Shown here one piece after another: positions 19,291 through 27,671 of a stretch of 64,000 bases of DNA. Under the pieces are notes generated by a model that was given only the letters and a program-made list of their open reading frames with translations, had not been told where the DNA came from and ran no database searches. Origin of the DNA: Flavobacteriaceae bacterium (GTDB lineage: Bacteria > Bacteroidota > Bacteroidia > Flavobacteriales > Flavobacteriaceae); NCBI GenBank assembly GCA_025800395.1, contig JAOXRU010000618.1, positions 24,153-88,152 on the forward strand, written 5' to 3'. The position numbers and the translations under genes were made by a program. The stretch's first letter is position 1. Each line of letters begins with the position of its first letter.

Positions 19291-19580
19291 AGCAGATCAT
19301 AAGCCGGATTCTGTATATCCTTATCATTTATCTAGATGAATAGTTGCCAATTCATTCAAACCGCCTACCCTCCAACATTGCGCGTGCCGCACTCCAGCGT
19401 TGGTTTACATGGCGTTGCACCGCATAGAGTTTACCTGATTTCACTACAGCATTATCTGTACATTCTTTCTGTTGCACTGGTCCTCGTCTCACAACGGACG
19501 GGTGTTACCCGCTATGCTGCACTATGGTGTCCGGACTTTCCTCTCTCCGACAACACGGACAGCGATAAGGTGATCTGCTT
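19291..19580 (-). ncRNA. rnpB: RNase P RNA (bacterial type A)
   Basis: The minus strand carries the conserved core of RNase P RNA, the ribozyme that matures tRNA 5' ends. Near the 5' end is GAGAGGAAAGTCCGGAC (CR I), in the middle AGGTAAACTC and GGTGCAACG-like segments, and at the 3' end ACAGAATCCGGCTTAT (CR V). Helix P1 closes the molecule: 19571-19578 (TGATCTGC on plus) pairs with 19292-19299 (GCAGATCA). An A-run at 19281-19291 on the plus strand gives a T-tract at the 3' end. A plus-strand open frame across this region is a by-product. Ends are good to a few bases. Confidence 0.95.
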
Positions 19581-19587
19581 TTGTGGG

Positions 19588-19595
19588 CAAATATA
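19588..19595 (-). promoter_or_regulatory. -7 element of rnpB
   Basis: CAAATATA on the plus strand reads TATATTTG on the minus strand, matching TAnnTTTG. It ends about 6-9 nt before the expected RNA 5' end near 19580. A -33 TTG at the standard distance was not found. Confidence 0.6.
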
Positions 19596-19657
19596 CTATT
19601 TCAAAATGGGAAATATGCGTATATAAAAATTAATTGACGGCAAGCAGATATATAGAA

Positions 19658-20206
19658 TTAGTTGCTATGTTCCCAATCGAAAAAGCTAAAACTACTGCCA
19701 CCATAAGATCTGGTTTCCCAATAATGGGGAATTTTGTCCAATTTGGTTTGTTTTGGATGTTCTACGATTAAGGTGCCTGTGTTGGAAAGGAGCTTATTTG
19801 AAAAGCTAAGCGTTACAATTCTCTGATAGTCGGCAAGTTCAAAATGGTATGGTGGATCTGCAAAAATCAAATCATAACTTTGAAGGTGTTTTTCTAAAAA
19901 ACCAAAAACATTGGCTTGTATGGCTTGTACTGGTGCTTCCAGATGATGTGCTATTTCCGATATAAATCGCACACATCCTTTGTGTTGATCTACAGCTACA
20001 ATTTTTGGACAAGATCTAGACGCGAATTCAAAACTAATACTTCCGGTACCAGCAAAGAGATCCAATACTTCTATTTCGTCGAAATAATAGTAGTTATTTA
20101 GAATGTTGAATAGGGCCTCTTTGGCCATATCGGTAGTTGGACGCACAGGCAATTTTTTTGGGGCCTGCAATCTTTTTCCTTTATAAATTCCGGATATTAT
20201 TCTCAT
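19658..20206 (-). CDS. rsmD: 16S rRNA (guanine(966)-N2)-methyltransferase
   Basis: RsmD methylates G966 in 16S rRNA with S-adenosylmethionine. The 182-residue protein has the N-terminal RIISGIYKGKRL, then RPTTDMAKEALFNIL, the SAM motif DLFAGTGSISFE (49-60), AVDQHKGCVRF and the catalytic motif IV DPPY (117-120). The start overlaps the stop of the DUF3822 gene by 4 bp, suggesting translational coupling. Confidence 0.93.
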   Translation of the reverse strand: MRIISGIYKGKRLQAPKKLPVRPTTDMAKEALFNILNNYYYFDEIEVLDLFAGTGSISFEFASRSCPKIVAVDQHKGCVRFISEIAHHLEAPVQAIQANVFGFLEKHLQSYDLIFADPPYHFELADYQRIVTLSFSNKLLSNTGTLIVEHPKQTKLDKIPHYWETRSYGGSSFSFFDWEHSN

Positions 20207-21051
20207 AACAAAGCGTCGATAGGTGTGGTATCGTAAATGGGGTCTTCTTTGGTATATACCGTATCATAAGGGATGGGTAAGACCAAATTGCTGATTCTAA
20301 TGTTTTTGATATAGGAATATAGCATCTTATAGCGATCGTCATTCATATCGGTTTTACCAAAGACTTCTATTATTGTTTTTGCTGGATTGAGTTCGAGTTG
20401 TTCTAAACAAAATAGCACAAAGTAGACCAAATCTTCTTTGGTACGATACGAAAAGCTATTGATGTATTCTAGGTTTTTGTTGTTGACAGCCAAAAGCACA
20501 AAATTGTTTGTATCCAAAACCATTTTTAGTATGGTTTCGTGTTTGGTAGAATTACTTCGAATATAGTGTTCTATAAGAATACTGTTGTAGTGTCTATATT
20601 GGAGTGTGTCAAATTGTTTTTTTGCATAATCAATTAGGTTTTTCCATGCTACATATACATTTACCAAATCGGTATTTGGAATTTCGTCAAACGCTAGAAA
20701 ATCACTTTCGATTACTCTCGAATTGAATCGCAAATAGGAAAGTAGTTCTTTTTCGTCAAAAAGGTCTTTTGGTACGATGGTTGTTTTTTCGTTTTTGAAA
20801 AGCAGCTTTACCTCTTTGAAACGATATTTGGAGATTTCGGTAGATGCAATAGCTTTTTTTAGGGTGAGTTCCACAGCTAGAGGAGACGGGTTTTCGTCTA
20901 AAACTGGAAATTCTTGATAGCTAACGATACTGTTGTTTGTACAGTTTACGATACAAAAAGAAAGTCCACCCAAGCTTACTTGAATGGACAATTTATTGTA
21001 ACCAGAGTAGAGAACTACCTCTCTACTAATTTTTGTTTTTCTTTGTGTCAT
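20203..21051 (-). CDS. DUF3822 family protein
   Basis: I place the start at the ATG read from 21051 (282 residues, MTQRKTKISREVVLYS); a start at 21072 adds seven residues but overlaps the upstream gene more. The protein resembles DUF3822, a Bacteroidota family found next to rsmD, with an actin/ASKHA-like repeat feel: LSIQVSLGGLSFCIVN near the N-terminus and NNFVLLAVNNKNLEYIN in the second half are paired strand-rich segments. No catalytic motif is visible. Overlap with rsmD downstream (4 bp) and with the upstream gene (26 bp) points to one operon of three genes. Function is unknown. Confidence 0.75.
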   Translation of the reverse strand: MTQRKTKISREVVLYSGYNKLSIQVSLGGLSFCIVNCTNNSIVSYQEFPVLDENPSPLAVELTLKKAIASTEISKYRFKEVKLLFKNEKTTIVPKDLFDEKELLSYLRFNSRVIESDFLAFDEIPNTDLVNVYVAWKNLIDYAKKQFDTLQYRHYNSILIEHYIRSNSTKHETILKMVLDTNNFVLLAVNNKNLEYINSFSYRTKEDLVYFVLFCLEQLELNPAKTIIEVFGKTDMNDDRYKMLYSYIKNIRISNLVLPIPYDTVYTKEDPIYDTTPIDALL

Positions 21052-21679
21052 AAAGGGTTGGCCAGTTACCACTGGTGCTCACATCGGTTAATGATCCAAC
21101 ATAAATTCTATCCCCATTTACACCATCTACAGAGATTGTGGCGTTTTCTTTTGCCAACAAATCTTTGTCCTGATCGTGTAAGATTACGTCTTTGTTTACA
21201 CTAGCTTCGAATACTGGAATTTTTAAATCTCCGCGATCTAGTTTTCCTATCTGCATCTTGAAATGCTCATTGTTTTTAGCATTTGGTACAAACATCAATT
21301 CTTTATATCGCGGATCATTTTTGAACAAAGAATCTTTAACAGGAACAAAATCAAGCGTATCAATTACCACTGTATCCTTTGGCATATCAATTCGGAATAC
21401 TTTATCGTAATACATAAAAGTAGAATCCTTTTTTTCTAGGATGGTAAACTTGTCGTTTTCGATGAATTTAATAAGACTAGGGAAATCTTTTGCGAAATCT
21501 CCATGGATTACTCGGTGTGCTTCCTGTGCGTCTCTAATATCTTTCAAACGGTTGATAACTTCAACATAACGCTCTTGTTTCACTTTTTCAAATTTTATAG
21601 GAGCGTTGATAGATTGGTAAATCATGTAAGCTACAAAAAGACTCGCTGCCCATAAAACAATTTGAATTACTTTCTTCAT
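21026..21679 (-). CDS. membrane-anchored periplasmic protein, unknown function
   Basis: The 217-residue protein has one N-terminal membrane helix (IQIVLWAASLFVAYMIYQSI, residues 5-24) and a soluble remainder. After the anchor comes an amphipathic helix, EVINRLKDIRDAQEAHRVIHG, which resembles the long N-terminal helix of pseudopilins and related prepilin-like proteins, but there is no peptidase-type cleavage site. The C-terminal part is beta-rich. It is the first gene of the rsmD operon; a TAGATTTG -7 element reads on the minus strand at 21720-21727, about 40 bp before the start. I do not recognise a function. Confidence 0.7.
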   Translation of the reverse strand: MKKVIQIVLWAASLFVAYMIYQSINAPIKFEKVKQERYVEVINRLKDIRDAQEAHRVIHGDFAKDFPSLIKFIENDKFTILEKKDSTFMYYDKVFRIDMPKDTVVIDTLDFVPVKDSLFKNDPRYKELMFVPNAKNNEHFKMQIGKLDRGDLKIPVFEASVNKDVILHDQDKDLLAKENATISVDGVNGDRIYVGSLTDVSTSGNWPTLYDTKKNKN

Positions 21680-21970
21680 CTTATTATAATGTTGTTTAAA
21701 ATTTACAAAGTGCTTTGCACAAATCTACAATTTTTTTTTATCTGTAAAAGTTTTTCGACATAAATTTCATGTTATCTTTGAGCTTTCCTCAATGAGGTAA
21801 GGGGTATTCCCTTGTTTTGGTTATCATACTTGTGCGAATTTCCATTATAAAATAGACAACTATTATTATCTTGTTTTGGACATGAGAAGGAGAAATATAA
21901 GGATTTTTTATAATTGAATATGGTTCTGTTTCTTAAACTTTTATTAAGCCTAAAAATTTTTATCACACCG

Positions 21971-23410
21971 ATGAAATCTATACTCGATACCGACAAATTG
22001 TATAAACTCATAAAGAAAGAGTTTCCATATACCCCTACAGCCACACAGGATATAGTCTTGCAAAAGTTGGCTGCTTTTATAACGGAGAAGGAGGATAGCG
22101 GTATTTTTTTGTTAAAAGGATTTGCGGGAACAGGAAAAACGACCATAATCGGTAGTATAGTGGCAAATTTGTGGAAATCTACTGTAAAGAGTGTACTGAT
22201 GGCGCCAACTGGCAGGGCGGCAAAAGTAATGACAGCATATTCGAATACCACTGCTTTTACCATTCATAAAAAGATATATTTCCCAAAAACGAACAAAGGA
22301 GGAGGGGTGCAATTTGTACTTTCACCCAACAAACATCGCAACACCCTGTTTATAGTAGATGAAGCTTCTATGATATCCAATACTTCGAGCGATAGTAAAC
22401 TTTTTGAAAACGGTAGTCTATTAGATGATCTCATACAATATGTGTATAGTGGGCACCAATGCAAGCTGATTTTGATAGGGGATACAGCCCAATTGCCTCC
22501 GGTACATGCTATAGTGAGTCCGGCATTGGACGAAAACCAACTGGCTTTGCAATATCAGAGAGAAGTAGAAATGATAGAAATGCAAGAAGTGCTAAGACAG
22601 GCTTCGGATTCTGGTATACTTTATAATGCAACAGAAATTCGTTCACGAATACAAGACAATTTTTACGAAGATTTTCGTTTCAAGCTCCGTGGTTTTTTAG
22701 ATATAGTTCGTCTGGTAGACGGACACGATATACAATCGGCCATAGATGAGGCTTATAGCAATGTGGGGAAAGAAGAAACGGTGATCGTGGTTCGATCCAA
22801 CAAAAGAGCCAATCTTTTCAACCAACAAATACGCTCGCGTATACTTTTTCATGAGAACGAGTTAACCGCTGGGGATTATCTCATGGTAGTTCGCAACAAT
22901 TACTTCTGGGTAAAACCCAATAGTGATGCAGGATTTGTAGCCAATGGAGACATCATAGAGGTATTGGAGATTTTTGGATTTAAAGACTTATATGGTTTTC
23001 GATTTGCAGAAGTGAAGATAAAAATGGTGGATTATCCCAATATGCAACCATTTGAAACAGTACTACTGCTGGATACTTTGGAGGCACAAAGTCCTTCTCT
23101 GTCTTATGAAGAAGCAAATAGATTGTATCAGGAGGTGTTACAAGATTATGCAGATGAGCCTACCAAGTACAAAAAGTTTTTGAAAGTAAAATCGAATAAA
23201 TATTTCAATGCCCTGCAGGTGAAGTTTTCCTATGCGATAACTTGCCACAAATCTCAAGGAGGGCAGTGGGACACTGTTTTTATAGAACAACCTTATTTGC
23301 CAAATGGCCCAGATACCGACTATATGCGTTGGTTGTATACAGCCTTGACGCGTTCCAAGCGGAAATTGTATTTGTTGGGTTTTCAAAATGAGTATTTTGA
23401 GGAGGATTAA
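21971..23410 (+). CDS. RecD-like ATP-dependent DNA helicase (superfamily 1B)
   Basis: I start at ATG 21971 (479 residues) because it precedes the conserved N-terminus; a frame opening at 21914 only adds an AT-rich hydrophobic stretch. Motifs are Walker A GFAGTGKTT, LMAPTGRAAKVM, DEASMIS (Walker B), LILIGDTAQLPPV (motif III), and the UvrD-C2 segment FSYAITCHKSQGGQWDTVFI ending LYTALTRSKRKLYL. The protein lacks the long N-terminal domain of RecD and of RecD2, so it is a compact stand-alone helicase. It is divergent from the rsmD operon. The partner, if any, is not next to it. Confidence 0.88.
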   Translation: MKSILDTDKLYKLIKKEFPYTPTATQDIVLQKLAAFITEKEDSGIFLLKGFAGTGKTTIIGSIVANLWKSTVKSVLMAPTGRAAKVMTAYSNTTAFTIHKKIYFPKTNKGGGVQFVLSPNKHRNTLFIVDEASMISNTSSDSKLFENGSLLDDLIQYVYSGHQCKLILIGDTAQLPPVHAIVSPALDENQLALQYQREVEMIEMQEVLRQASDSGILYNATEIRSRIQDNFYEDFRFKLRGFLDIVRLVDGHDIQSAIDEAYSNVGKEETVIVVRSNKRANLFNQQIRSRILFHENELTAGDYLMVVRNNYFWVKPNSDAGFVANGDIIEVLEIFGFKDLYGFRFAEVKIKMVDYPNMQPFETVLLLDTLEAQSPSLSYEEANRLYQEVLQDYADEPTKYKKFLKVKSNKYFNALQVKFSYAITCHKSQGGQWDTVFIEQPYLPNGPDTDYMRWLYTALTRSKRKLYLLGFQNEYFEED

Positions 23411-23513
23411 AAAAAGGAATTCTCTAAAATTAACATTACAGACAATGAGGTGATTTTGGTTTTTTTTGGATAAAAATGACTACGTTTATGCGAGTTTTGT
23501 TATTTATGGCTAA

Positions 23514-23670
23514 GGGATAGTAGTGGCAGCTTTTTTGGAAGAAAAACTAGTACTGCATGAGCGAGGAAGCGACCAGAGGAAGCTACCACAGCCATAGCAG
23601 TACTTTTTTGTGACAAAAAACTAAAGCGGATAGCCCGACTCGAGGGCGCTCCGACCTAGAGGAAGCCCCA
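23514..23670 (+). repeat. structured intergenic repeat, copy 1
   Basis: This block shares clear sequence with 63689-63840. Conserved parts are GGATnGTAGnGGnAGCTTTTTTG, AGCGAGGAAG-nGAC, AGGAAnCTACCnCAGCC, and ACTA...AGCCCGAC. A stem forms from AGTACTGC-ATG (23549-23559) and CAT-a-GCAGTACT (23593-23604) enclosing the most conserved part. A second weaker hairpin (GGGC...GCCC) closes the 3' end. In copy 2 the first stem has different bases but still pairs. I have no proof of transcription, and the + orientation is by convention. It could be an RNA family such as Flavo-1 or a small mobile repeat. Confidence 0.7.
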
Positions 23671-23750
23671 AAAAAAGGATATATTAAAAAATTCTTTTAG
23701 TATATTTAACCAGGCAATAGAATGGCTTTATATATTTAAACGGACATTAT

Positions 23751-24320
23751 ATGAGTACGACGATCATCAGTATATTTTTGGGCATCGGTTTGGCTGCTGC
23801 GGTGGGATTTAGGGTGTTTTTACCTTTATTTGTTTTATCGGTAGCATCACATTTTGGAGATTGGGGGCTCAATGAGAGTTTTGCATGGTTGGGTTCTACA
23901 ACTGCCATGATTACTTTGGGCATAGCGATGTTGGTAGAGATAGGGGCATATCTAATTCCTTGGCTAGATAATATGTTGGATAGTATTGCTGTGCCCTTGG
24001 CTGGAGTTGCGGGGACCATAGTGGTAATTGCAACTGTTGCCGATTTGGATCCGGTAGTGAGTTGGTCTTTGGCCATTATAGCTGGTGGGGGTACTGCGGC
24101 CGCCGTAAGTGGGACATCTGCTGTTACCAGATTGACCTCTACTGCTACTACTGGTGGCTTGGCCAATGGGGGTGTTGCAGTGGCAGAAACAGGTGCAGCA
24201 ACAGCTTTGGCTGCTGTTTCGGTGCTATGGCCTACCATAGCTATGGTGCTGGTAATCGTAGTGTTGTGGGTTGTCTTCAAAATATATTATAAATTACGAC
24301 CAAAAAATTCTAAAGAATAA
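23751..24320 (+). CDS. DUF4126 family membrane protein
   Basis: The 189-residue protein has four to five hydrophobic helices rich in Ala, Gly and Val. The N-terminus ISIFLGIGLAAAVGFRVFLP and the motif EIGAYLIPWLDNMLD (about 63-77) match DUF4126. The Gly/Ala/Thr-rich middle (about 115-150) is also typical. The opposite strand stays open over the same region because of composition; that is a shadow. Function is unknown. It lies 30 bp upstream of kdsB and may be co-transcribed with it. Confidence 0.85.
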   Translation: MSTTIISIFLGIGLAAAVGFRVFLPLFVLSVASHFGDWGLNESFAWLGSTTAMITLGIAMLVEIGAYLIPWLDNMLDSIAVPLAGVAGTIVVIATVADLDPVVSWSLAIIAGGGTAAAVSGTSAVTRLTSTATTGGLANGGVAVAETGAATALAAVSVLWPTIAMVLVIVVLWVVFKIYYKLRPKNSKE

Positions 24321-24349
24321 TGTAATTTGCAGCTTTTAAAACCAACAGC

Positions 24350-25078
24350 GTGAAAGTAGTAGCAATGATACCTGCCAGATACGAAGCCAGTAGGTTTCCT
24401 GGAAAATTGATGCAGGATTTAGGAGGAAAACCAGTTATTGTACGTACCTATGAGGCGATGACGGCCACCCAATTGTTTGATGATGTAATGGTGGTAACGG
24501 ATAGTGATATTATATTTGAGGCCATTGCCCAAATAGGCGGTAAGGTGGTAATGAGCAAAAAGGAGCATCAGTGCGGTAGTGATCGTATAGCGGAGGCTGC
24601 CGAGGACGTAGATGTGGATATCATCGTAAATGTACAGGGCGATGAGCCATTTACTGACAGGGAGAGTCTGGAGAAACTATTGGAAGTTTTTAAAGAAGAT
24701 CCCAAACAAGAAATTGATTTGGCTTCTCTGATGAATCCCATGCAGGGAATGGAGGAAATAGAAAATCCAAATAATGTAAAAGTGGTTGTGGATAATCGCA
24801 ATTTTGCTTTGTATTTTTCGAGAGCACCGATCCCATATCCGCGAGAGTTGCAAGAGGATACCGTTTATTATGAGCACAAAGGAGTGTATGCTTTTCGCAG
24901 ACAGGCCTTGTTGGATTTTCCTAAAATGAACATTCTTTCTTTGGAGGCTACAGAAAAGATAGAAGCTACTAGGTATTTGGAATATGGAAAAAAAATAAAA
25001 ATGGTAGTAACCCAAGTTTCGGGAATTGAAATAGATACCCCAGAAGATTTAATAGCAGCACAAAAAGTATGGAAATAG
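24350..25078 (+). CDS. kdsB: 3-deoxy-manno-octulosonate cytidylyltransferase (possibly 8-amino-Kdo-specific)
   Basis: KdsB joins Kdo (or 8-amino-Kdo) to CMP, the activated sugar for lipid A. The 242-residue protein starts with GTG at 24350. It has VVAMIPARYEASRFPGKLM at the N-terminus with the CTP-binding loop, HQCGSDRIAEA, NVQGDEPF (metal-binding Asp), the SRAPIPYPR segment and the C-terminal GIEIDTPEDL. All are intact. It opens a coupled four-gene set ending in kdnB, so the real substrate may be 8-amino-3,8-dideoxy-octulosonate, as shown for Shewanella KdsB. This is inference from context. Confidence 0.93.
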   Translation: MKVVAMIPARYEASRFPGKLMQDLGGKPVIVRTYEAMTATQLFDDVMVVTDSDIIFEAIAQIGGKVVMSKKEHQCGSDRIAEAAEDVDVDIIVNVQGDEPFTDRESLEKLLEVFKEDPKQEIDLASLMNPMQGMEEIENPNNVKVVVDNRNFALYFSRAPIPYPRELQEDTVYYEHKGVYAFRRQALLDFPKMNILSLEATEKIEATRYLEYGKKIKMVVTQVSGIEIDTPEDLIAAQKVWK

Positions 25079-25767
25079 ATTATAGTAATATCAAAGTTAT
25101 CGGGTTCGATGCCGATGATACCTTGTGGGTAAACGAAACCTATTTTAGAGATACAGAGCATGCCTTTGCAAAATTGCTCACAGAATATGAAACGGAAAAT
25201 AAAATCGATCAGGAACTGTTTAAGAAGGAGATGGAAAACCTACCATTGTATGGCTATGGTGTAAAAGGGTTTGTGCTATCTATGATCGAATCGGCCATGG
25301 ATATTTCCAATGGCAAATGCGATATAAAAACCATAAGCGAAATATTAGAATTGGGGAAACGCATGATCAATCATCGTGTAGAGCTCTTGGAAGGTGTAGA
25401 AGAAGTGCTCGCCTCTCTTAGTGATAACTATCGCCTATTGTTGCTTACCAAAGGAGATTTGTTGGATCAGGAGCGCAAATTGGAAAAGTCAGGCTTAGAA
25501 GCCTATTTTAATCATGTAGAGGTGCTTAGTGAAAAGAAAGAGGCCAATTATGCCAGATTGCTCGATCATTTACAAATTCCAGTAGAGGAGTTCTTGATGA
25601 TTGGTAATTCTCTTAAATCGGACGTATTGCCATTGGTAAATATAGGAGCACAAGCAGTGCACGTGCCTTTTCACACGACTTGGCAACATGAGTTGGTAGA
25701 TGAAGACAACGTTACCGATAATTATCTCAAAATACACGAAATCAAAAATATTTTAGCTTATTTGTAA
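25069..25767 (+). CDS. HAD-superfamily hydrolase
   Basis: The 232-residue protein has the four HAD motifs: GFDADDTLW (D14 nucleophile, D16 acid), LLLLTKGD (Thr), a lysine region SEKKEANYA, and MIGNSLKSDV (acidic loop). The inserted cap (about 20-95) is helical, as in class C1 phosphatases. Its start overlaps kdsB by 10 bp and its stop TAA shares a base with the next ATG (TAATG), so the three are translationally coupled. The phosphatase could act on a sugar or nucleotide intermediate. It is not a typical KdsC, which is shorter and lacks a cap. Confidence 0.85.
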   Translation: MEIDYSNIKVIGFDADDTLWVNETYFRDTEHAFAKLLTEYETENKIDQELFKKEMENLPLYGYGVKGFVLSMIESAMDISNGKCDIKTISEILELGKRMINHRVELLEGVEEVLASLSDNYRLLLLTKGDLLDQERKLEKSGLEAYFNHVEVLSEKKEANYARLLDHLQIPVEEFLMIGNSLKSDVLPLVNIGAQAVHVPFHTTWQHELVDEDNVTDNYLKIHEIKNILAYL

Positions 25768-26390
25768 TGCGAAAGATAGATTTTGAAAACTGGAATCGCA
25801 AAGAGATTTTTCAGCATTTTAAAAGATTTGATGATCCGTATTTTTCGGTATTGGTTTCTATAGAAGTCACCACTGCTTATTTGCAGGCGAAAGAAAAAGA
25901 GATGCCGTTTTTTGCATTGCTTTTGCACGCTTGCTTAAGTGCAATGGTGGAAGTAGAGCCATTGCGAATGCGTGAGTTAGATGGGGAAATTGTGGTTTTT
26001 GATACCCTACATGCTTCTGCTACTATGATGCATGCCGATGAAACGATAGGATTTACTTTTGTGCGTTATGACACAAATATTTCTATTTTTGTAAGGAATT
26101 ATTTGAAAGAAAAAGAACGTGTAGCCCAAGGCACCAATTTGTTTCCGCCACAAAACACCCTCGATTGTATTTATTGTTCGGCTATGCCTTGGTTGTCCTT
26201 TAGTGGGCACAAAGAGCCACATTCGGGAAGCTGGGAAACTGTGCCAAAATTAGCTTTTAGCAAAAGAGAAAAGAAAGACAATAAATATTATATGAATGTT
26301 TCTATAGCAGCCAATCACGCTCTGGTAGACGGACTACACATTGGCCGTTTTATAGAAAAATTCCAAAACCAACTAAATAAAGAAATATGA
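25767..26390 (+). CDS. chloramphenicol acetyltransferase-like protein (CoA-dependent acyltransferase)
   Basis: The 207-residue protein has the CAT fold. The N-terminal W-x-R-K-E-x-F pattern (ENWNRKEIFQHF), the middle FFALLLHACLSA helix and the catalytic HALVDGLHIGRF motif (His184) are all present. Known CATs form trimers and O-acetylate chloramphenicol, but relatives act on other alcohols. Position inside a kdsB-kdnB operon, with its ATG joined to the previous stop and its stop overlapping kdnB by 4 bp (ATGA), argues for a role on an envelope sugar rather than drug resistance. This is inference. Confidence 0.82.
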   Translation: MRKIDFENWNRKEIFQHFKRFDDPYFSVLVSIEVTTAYLQAKEKEMPFFALLLHACLSAMVEVEPLRMRELDGEIVVFDTLHASATMMHADETIGFTFVRYDTNISIFVRNYLKEKERVAQGTNLFPPQNTLDCIYCSAMPWLSFSGHKEPHSGSWETVPKLAFSKREKKDNKYYMNVSIAANHALVDGLHIGRFIEKFQNQLNKEI

Positions 26391-27466
26391 AGTTTAGAAA
26401 TTTTCCAATGGTTCCAAGAGTAGTATTTGGAAGAGGTAGCTTCGATCAGTTGGGGGAAATACTTACCCCTAAACGACGCAATTCGGAAGCACCATTTGTG
26501 TTTTTGGTAGATGATGTGTTTGAGGCAAAAAAAGCTTTGATTGAAAGGATACCATTGTGTTGCAACGACCAGATTATCTATGTTTCTGCAGAAGAAGAGC
26601 CAAAAACCAAGCAAGTAGATGCCTTGGTAAAGCAGTTAAACGACAATTTTGCCGAAAAGCCTTCTGGAATTATCGGAATTGGTGGTGGAACCTTGTTAGA
26701 TATGGCCAAAGCTGTAGCCATCATGCTCAACAATCCAGGGAGTGCCTCTGAGTACCAAGGTTGGGATTTGGTGCATCACCAAGCGGTGTACCATGTAGGA
26801 GTACCTACGATTTCTGGAACAGGGGCGGAAGTTAGTCGAACTACGGTATTGATGGGGCCAGAACGCAAATTGGGTATCAATTCCGATTACACTCCTTTTG
26901 ATCAGGTATTGCTCGACCCAGAACTTACAGACGGGGTGCCAAAAAACCAATGGTTTTATACGGGTATGGATTGCTATATACACTGCGTAGAATCTCTCAC
27001 TGGCACCTATCTCAATGCTTTTAGTCAAAGTTACGGAGAGAAGGCTATGGAATTATGTGAAGAGGTGTATTTGCAGGATATAGAAGAAAAAGAATCTCAG
27101 GACAAGCTTATGATGGCTTCTTGGCACGGTGGAATGAGTATAGCATACTCACAAGTTGGTGTTGCACATGCCATGAGCTACGGGCTCTCTTATTTGCTGG
27201 GCGTAAAACACGGTATTGGAAACTGTATGGTCTTTGATGAGATCGAAGAGTTTTATCCTGAAGGAGTAAAAGTGTTTAAAAAAATGGTAGATAAGCACCA
27301 GATATATATACCCAAAAATGTCTGTGCAGGATTGAGTGATAAGGAATTTGACACCATGATAAATGTTTCTTTGAGTTTAGAGCCTCTTTGGGAAAATGCC
27401 TTAGGTAAAGATTGGAAAGATACCATCACTAGGCATAAACTGAGAGAACTATTTGAAAGAATTTAA
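26387..27466 (+). CDS. kdnB: 3-deoxy-alpha-D-manno-octulosonate 8-oxidase (iron-containing alcohol dehydrogenase)
   Basis: KdnB oxidises the C8 hydroxyl of Kdo, the first step to 8-amino-Kdo, which KdnA then aminates. The 359-residue protein belongs to the iron-dependent alcohol dehydrogenases: GIGGGTLLDMAKAVA binds NAD(P), D and H ligands occur in YTGMDCYIHCVE and in AHAMSYGLSYLLGVKHGIGN. The N-terminus FPMVPRVVFGRGSFDQLGEI resembles KdnB. Its partner kdnA is at 39491 rather than adjacent. The assignment rests on this N-terminus, the kdsB context and the kdnA-like gene; other iron dehydrogenases are possible. Confidence 0.8.
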   Translation: MKFRNFPMVPRVVFGRGSFDQLGEILTPKRRNSEAPFVFLVDDVFEAKKALIERIPLCCNDQIIYVSAEEEPKTKQVDALVKQLNDNFAEKPSGIIGIGGGTLLDMAKAVAIMLNNPGSASEYQGWDLVHHQAVYHVGVPTISGTGAEVSRTTVLMGPERKLGINSDYTPFDQVLLDPELTDGVPKNQWFYTGMDCYIHCVESLTGTYLNAFSQSYGEKAMELCEEVYLQDIEEKESQDKLMMASWHGGMSIAYSQVGVAHAMSYGLSYLLGVKHGIGNCMVFDEIEEFYPEGVKVFKKMVDKHQIYIPKNVCAGLSDKEFDTMINVSLSLEPLWENALGKDWKDTITRHKLRELFERI

Positions 27467-27486
27467 AATAGCAACTTGCTATAGCT

Positions 27487-27517
27487 AAGGCAAATGCCAT
27501 ATTTCTGTATTTGCCTT
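27487..27517 (+). terminator. intrinsic terminator after kdnB
   Basis: Stem AAGGCAAAT / ATTTGCCTT with a 13-nt loop, followed by ATTTGTTTTC. It is 20 bp past the kdnB stop. Confidence 0.7.
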
Positions 27518-27671
27518 ATTTGTTTTCTATAGTTGGTTTGGTTTTCTGGTTTGTAGCGATCTATTTACGATTGCTGTTTTATTTTAATTCATAAGCTTTA
27601 CTGGATTGCTTATATTTGTGATAAAATATTTTATTTCAAAGAGGAATATACAACGATAATTAAAAAGGTAA

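Noticed and set aside
19336..19626. Plus-strand frame across rnpB
   Set aside because: It lies over the conserved RNase P RNA on the other strand.
21772..22263. Minus-strand frame upstream of the RecD-like gene
   Set aside because: It overlaps the helicase N-terminus, which has clear Walker A; no own motif.
23747..24280. Minus-strand frame opposite the DUF4126 gene
   Set aside because: Ala/Thr-rich shadow caused by composition; the plus strand has family motifs.
25767..26390. Chloramphenicol resistance gene
   Set aside because: The fold and HALVDG motif fit, but the operon context suggests another acceptor; resistance cannot be claimed.
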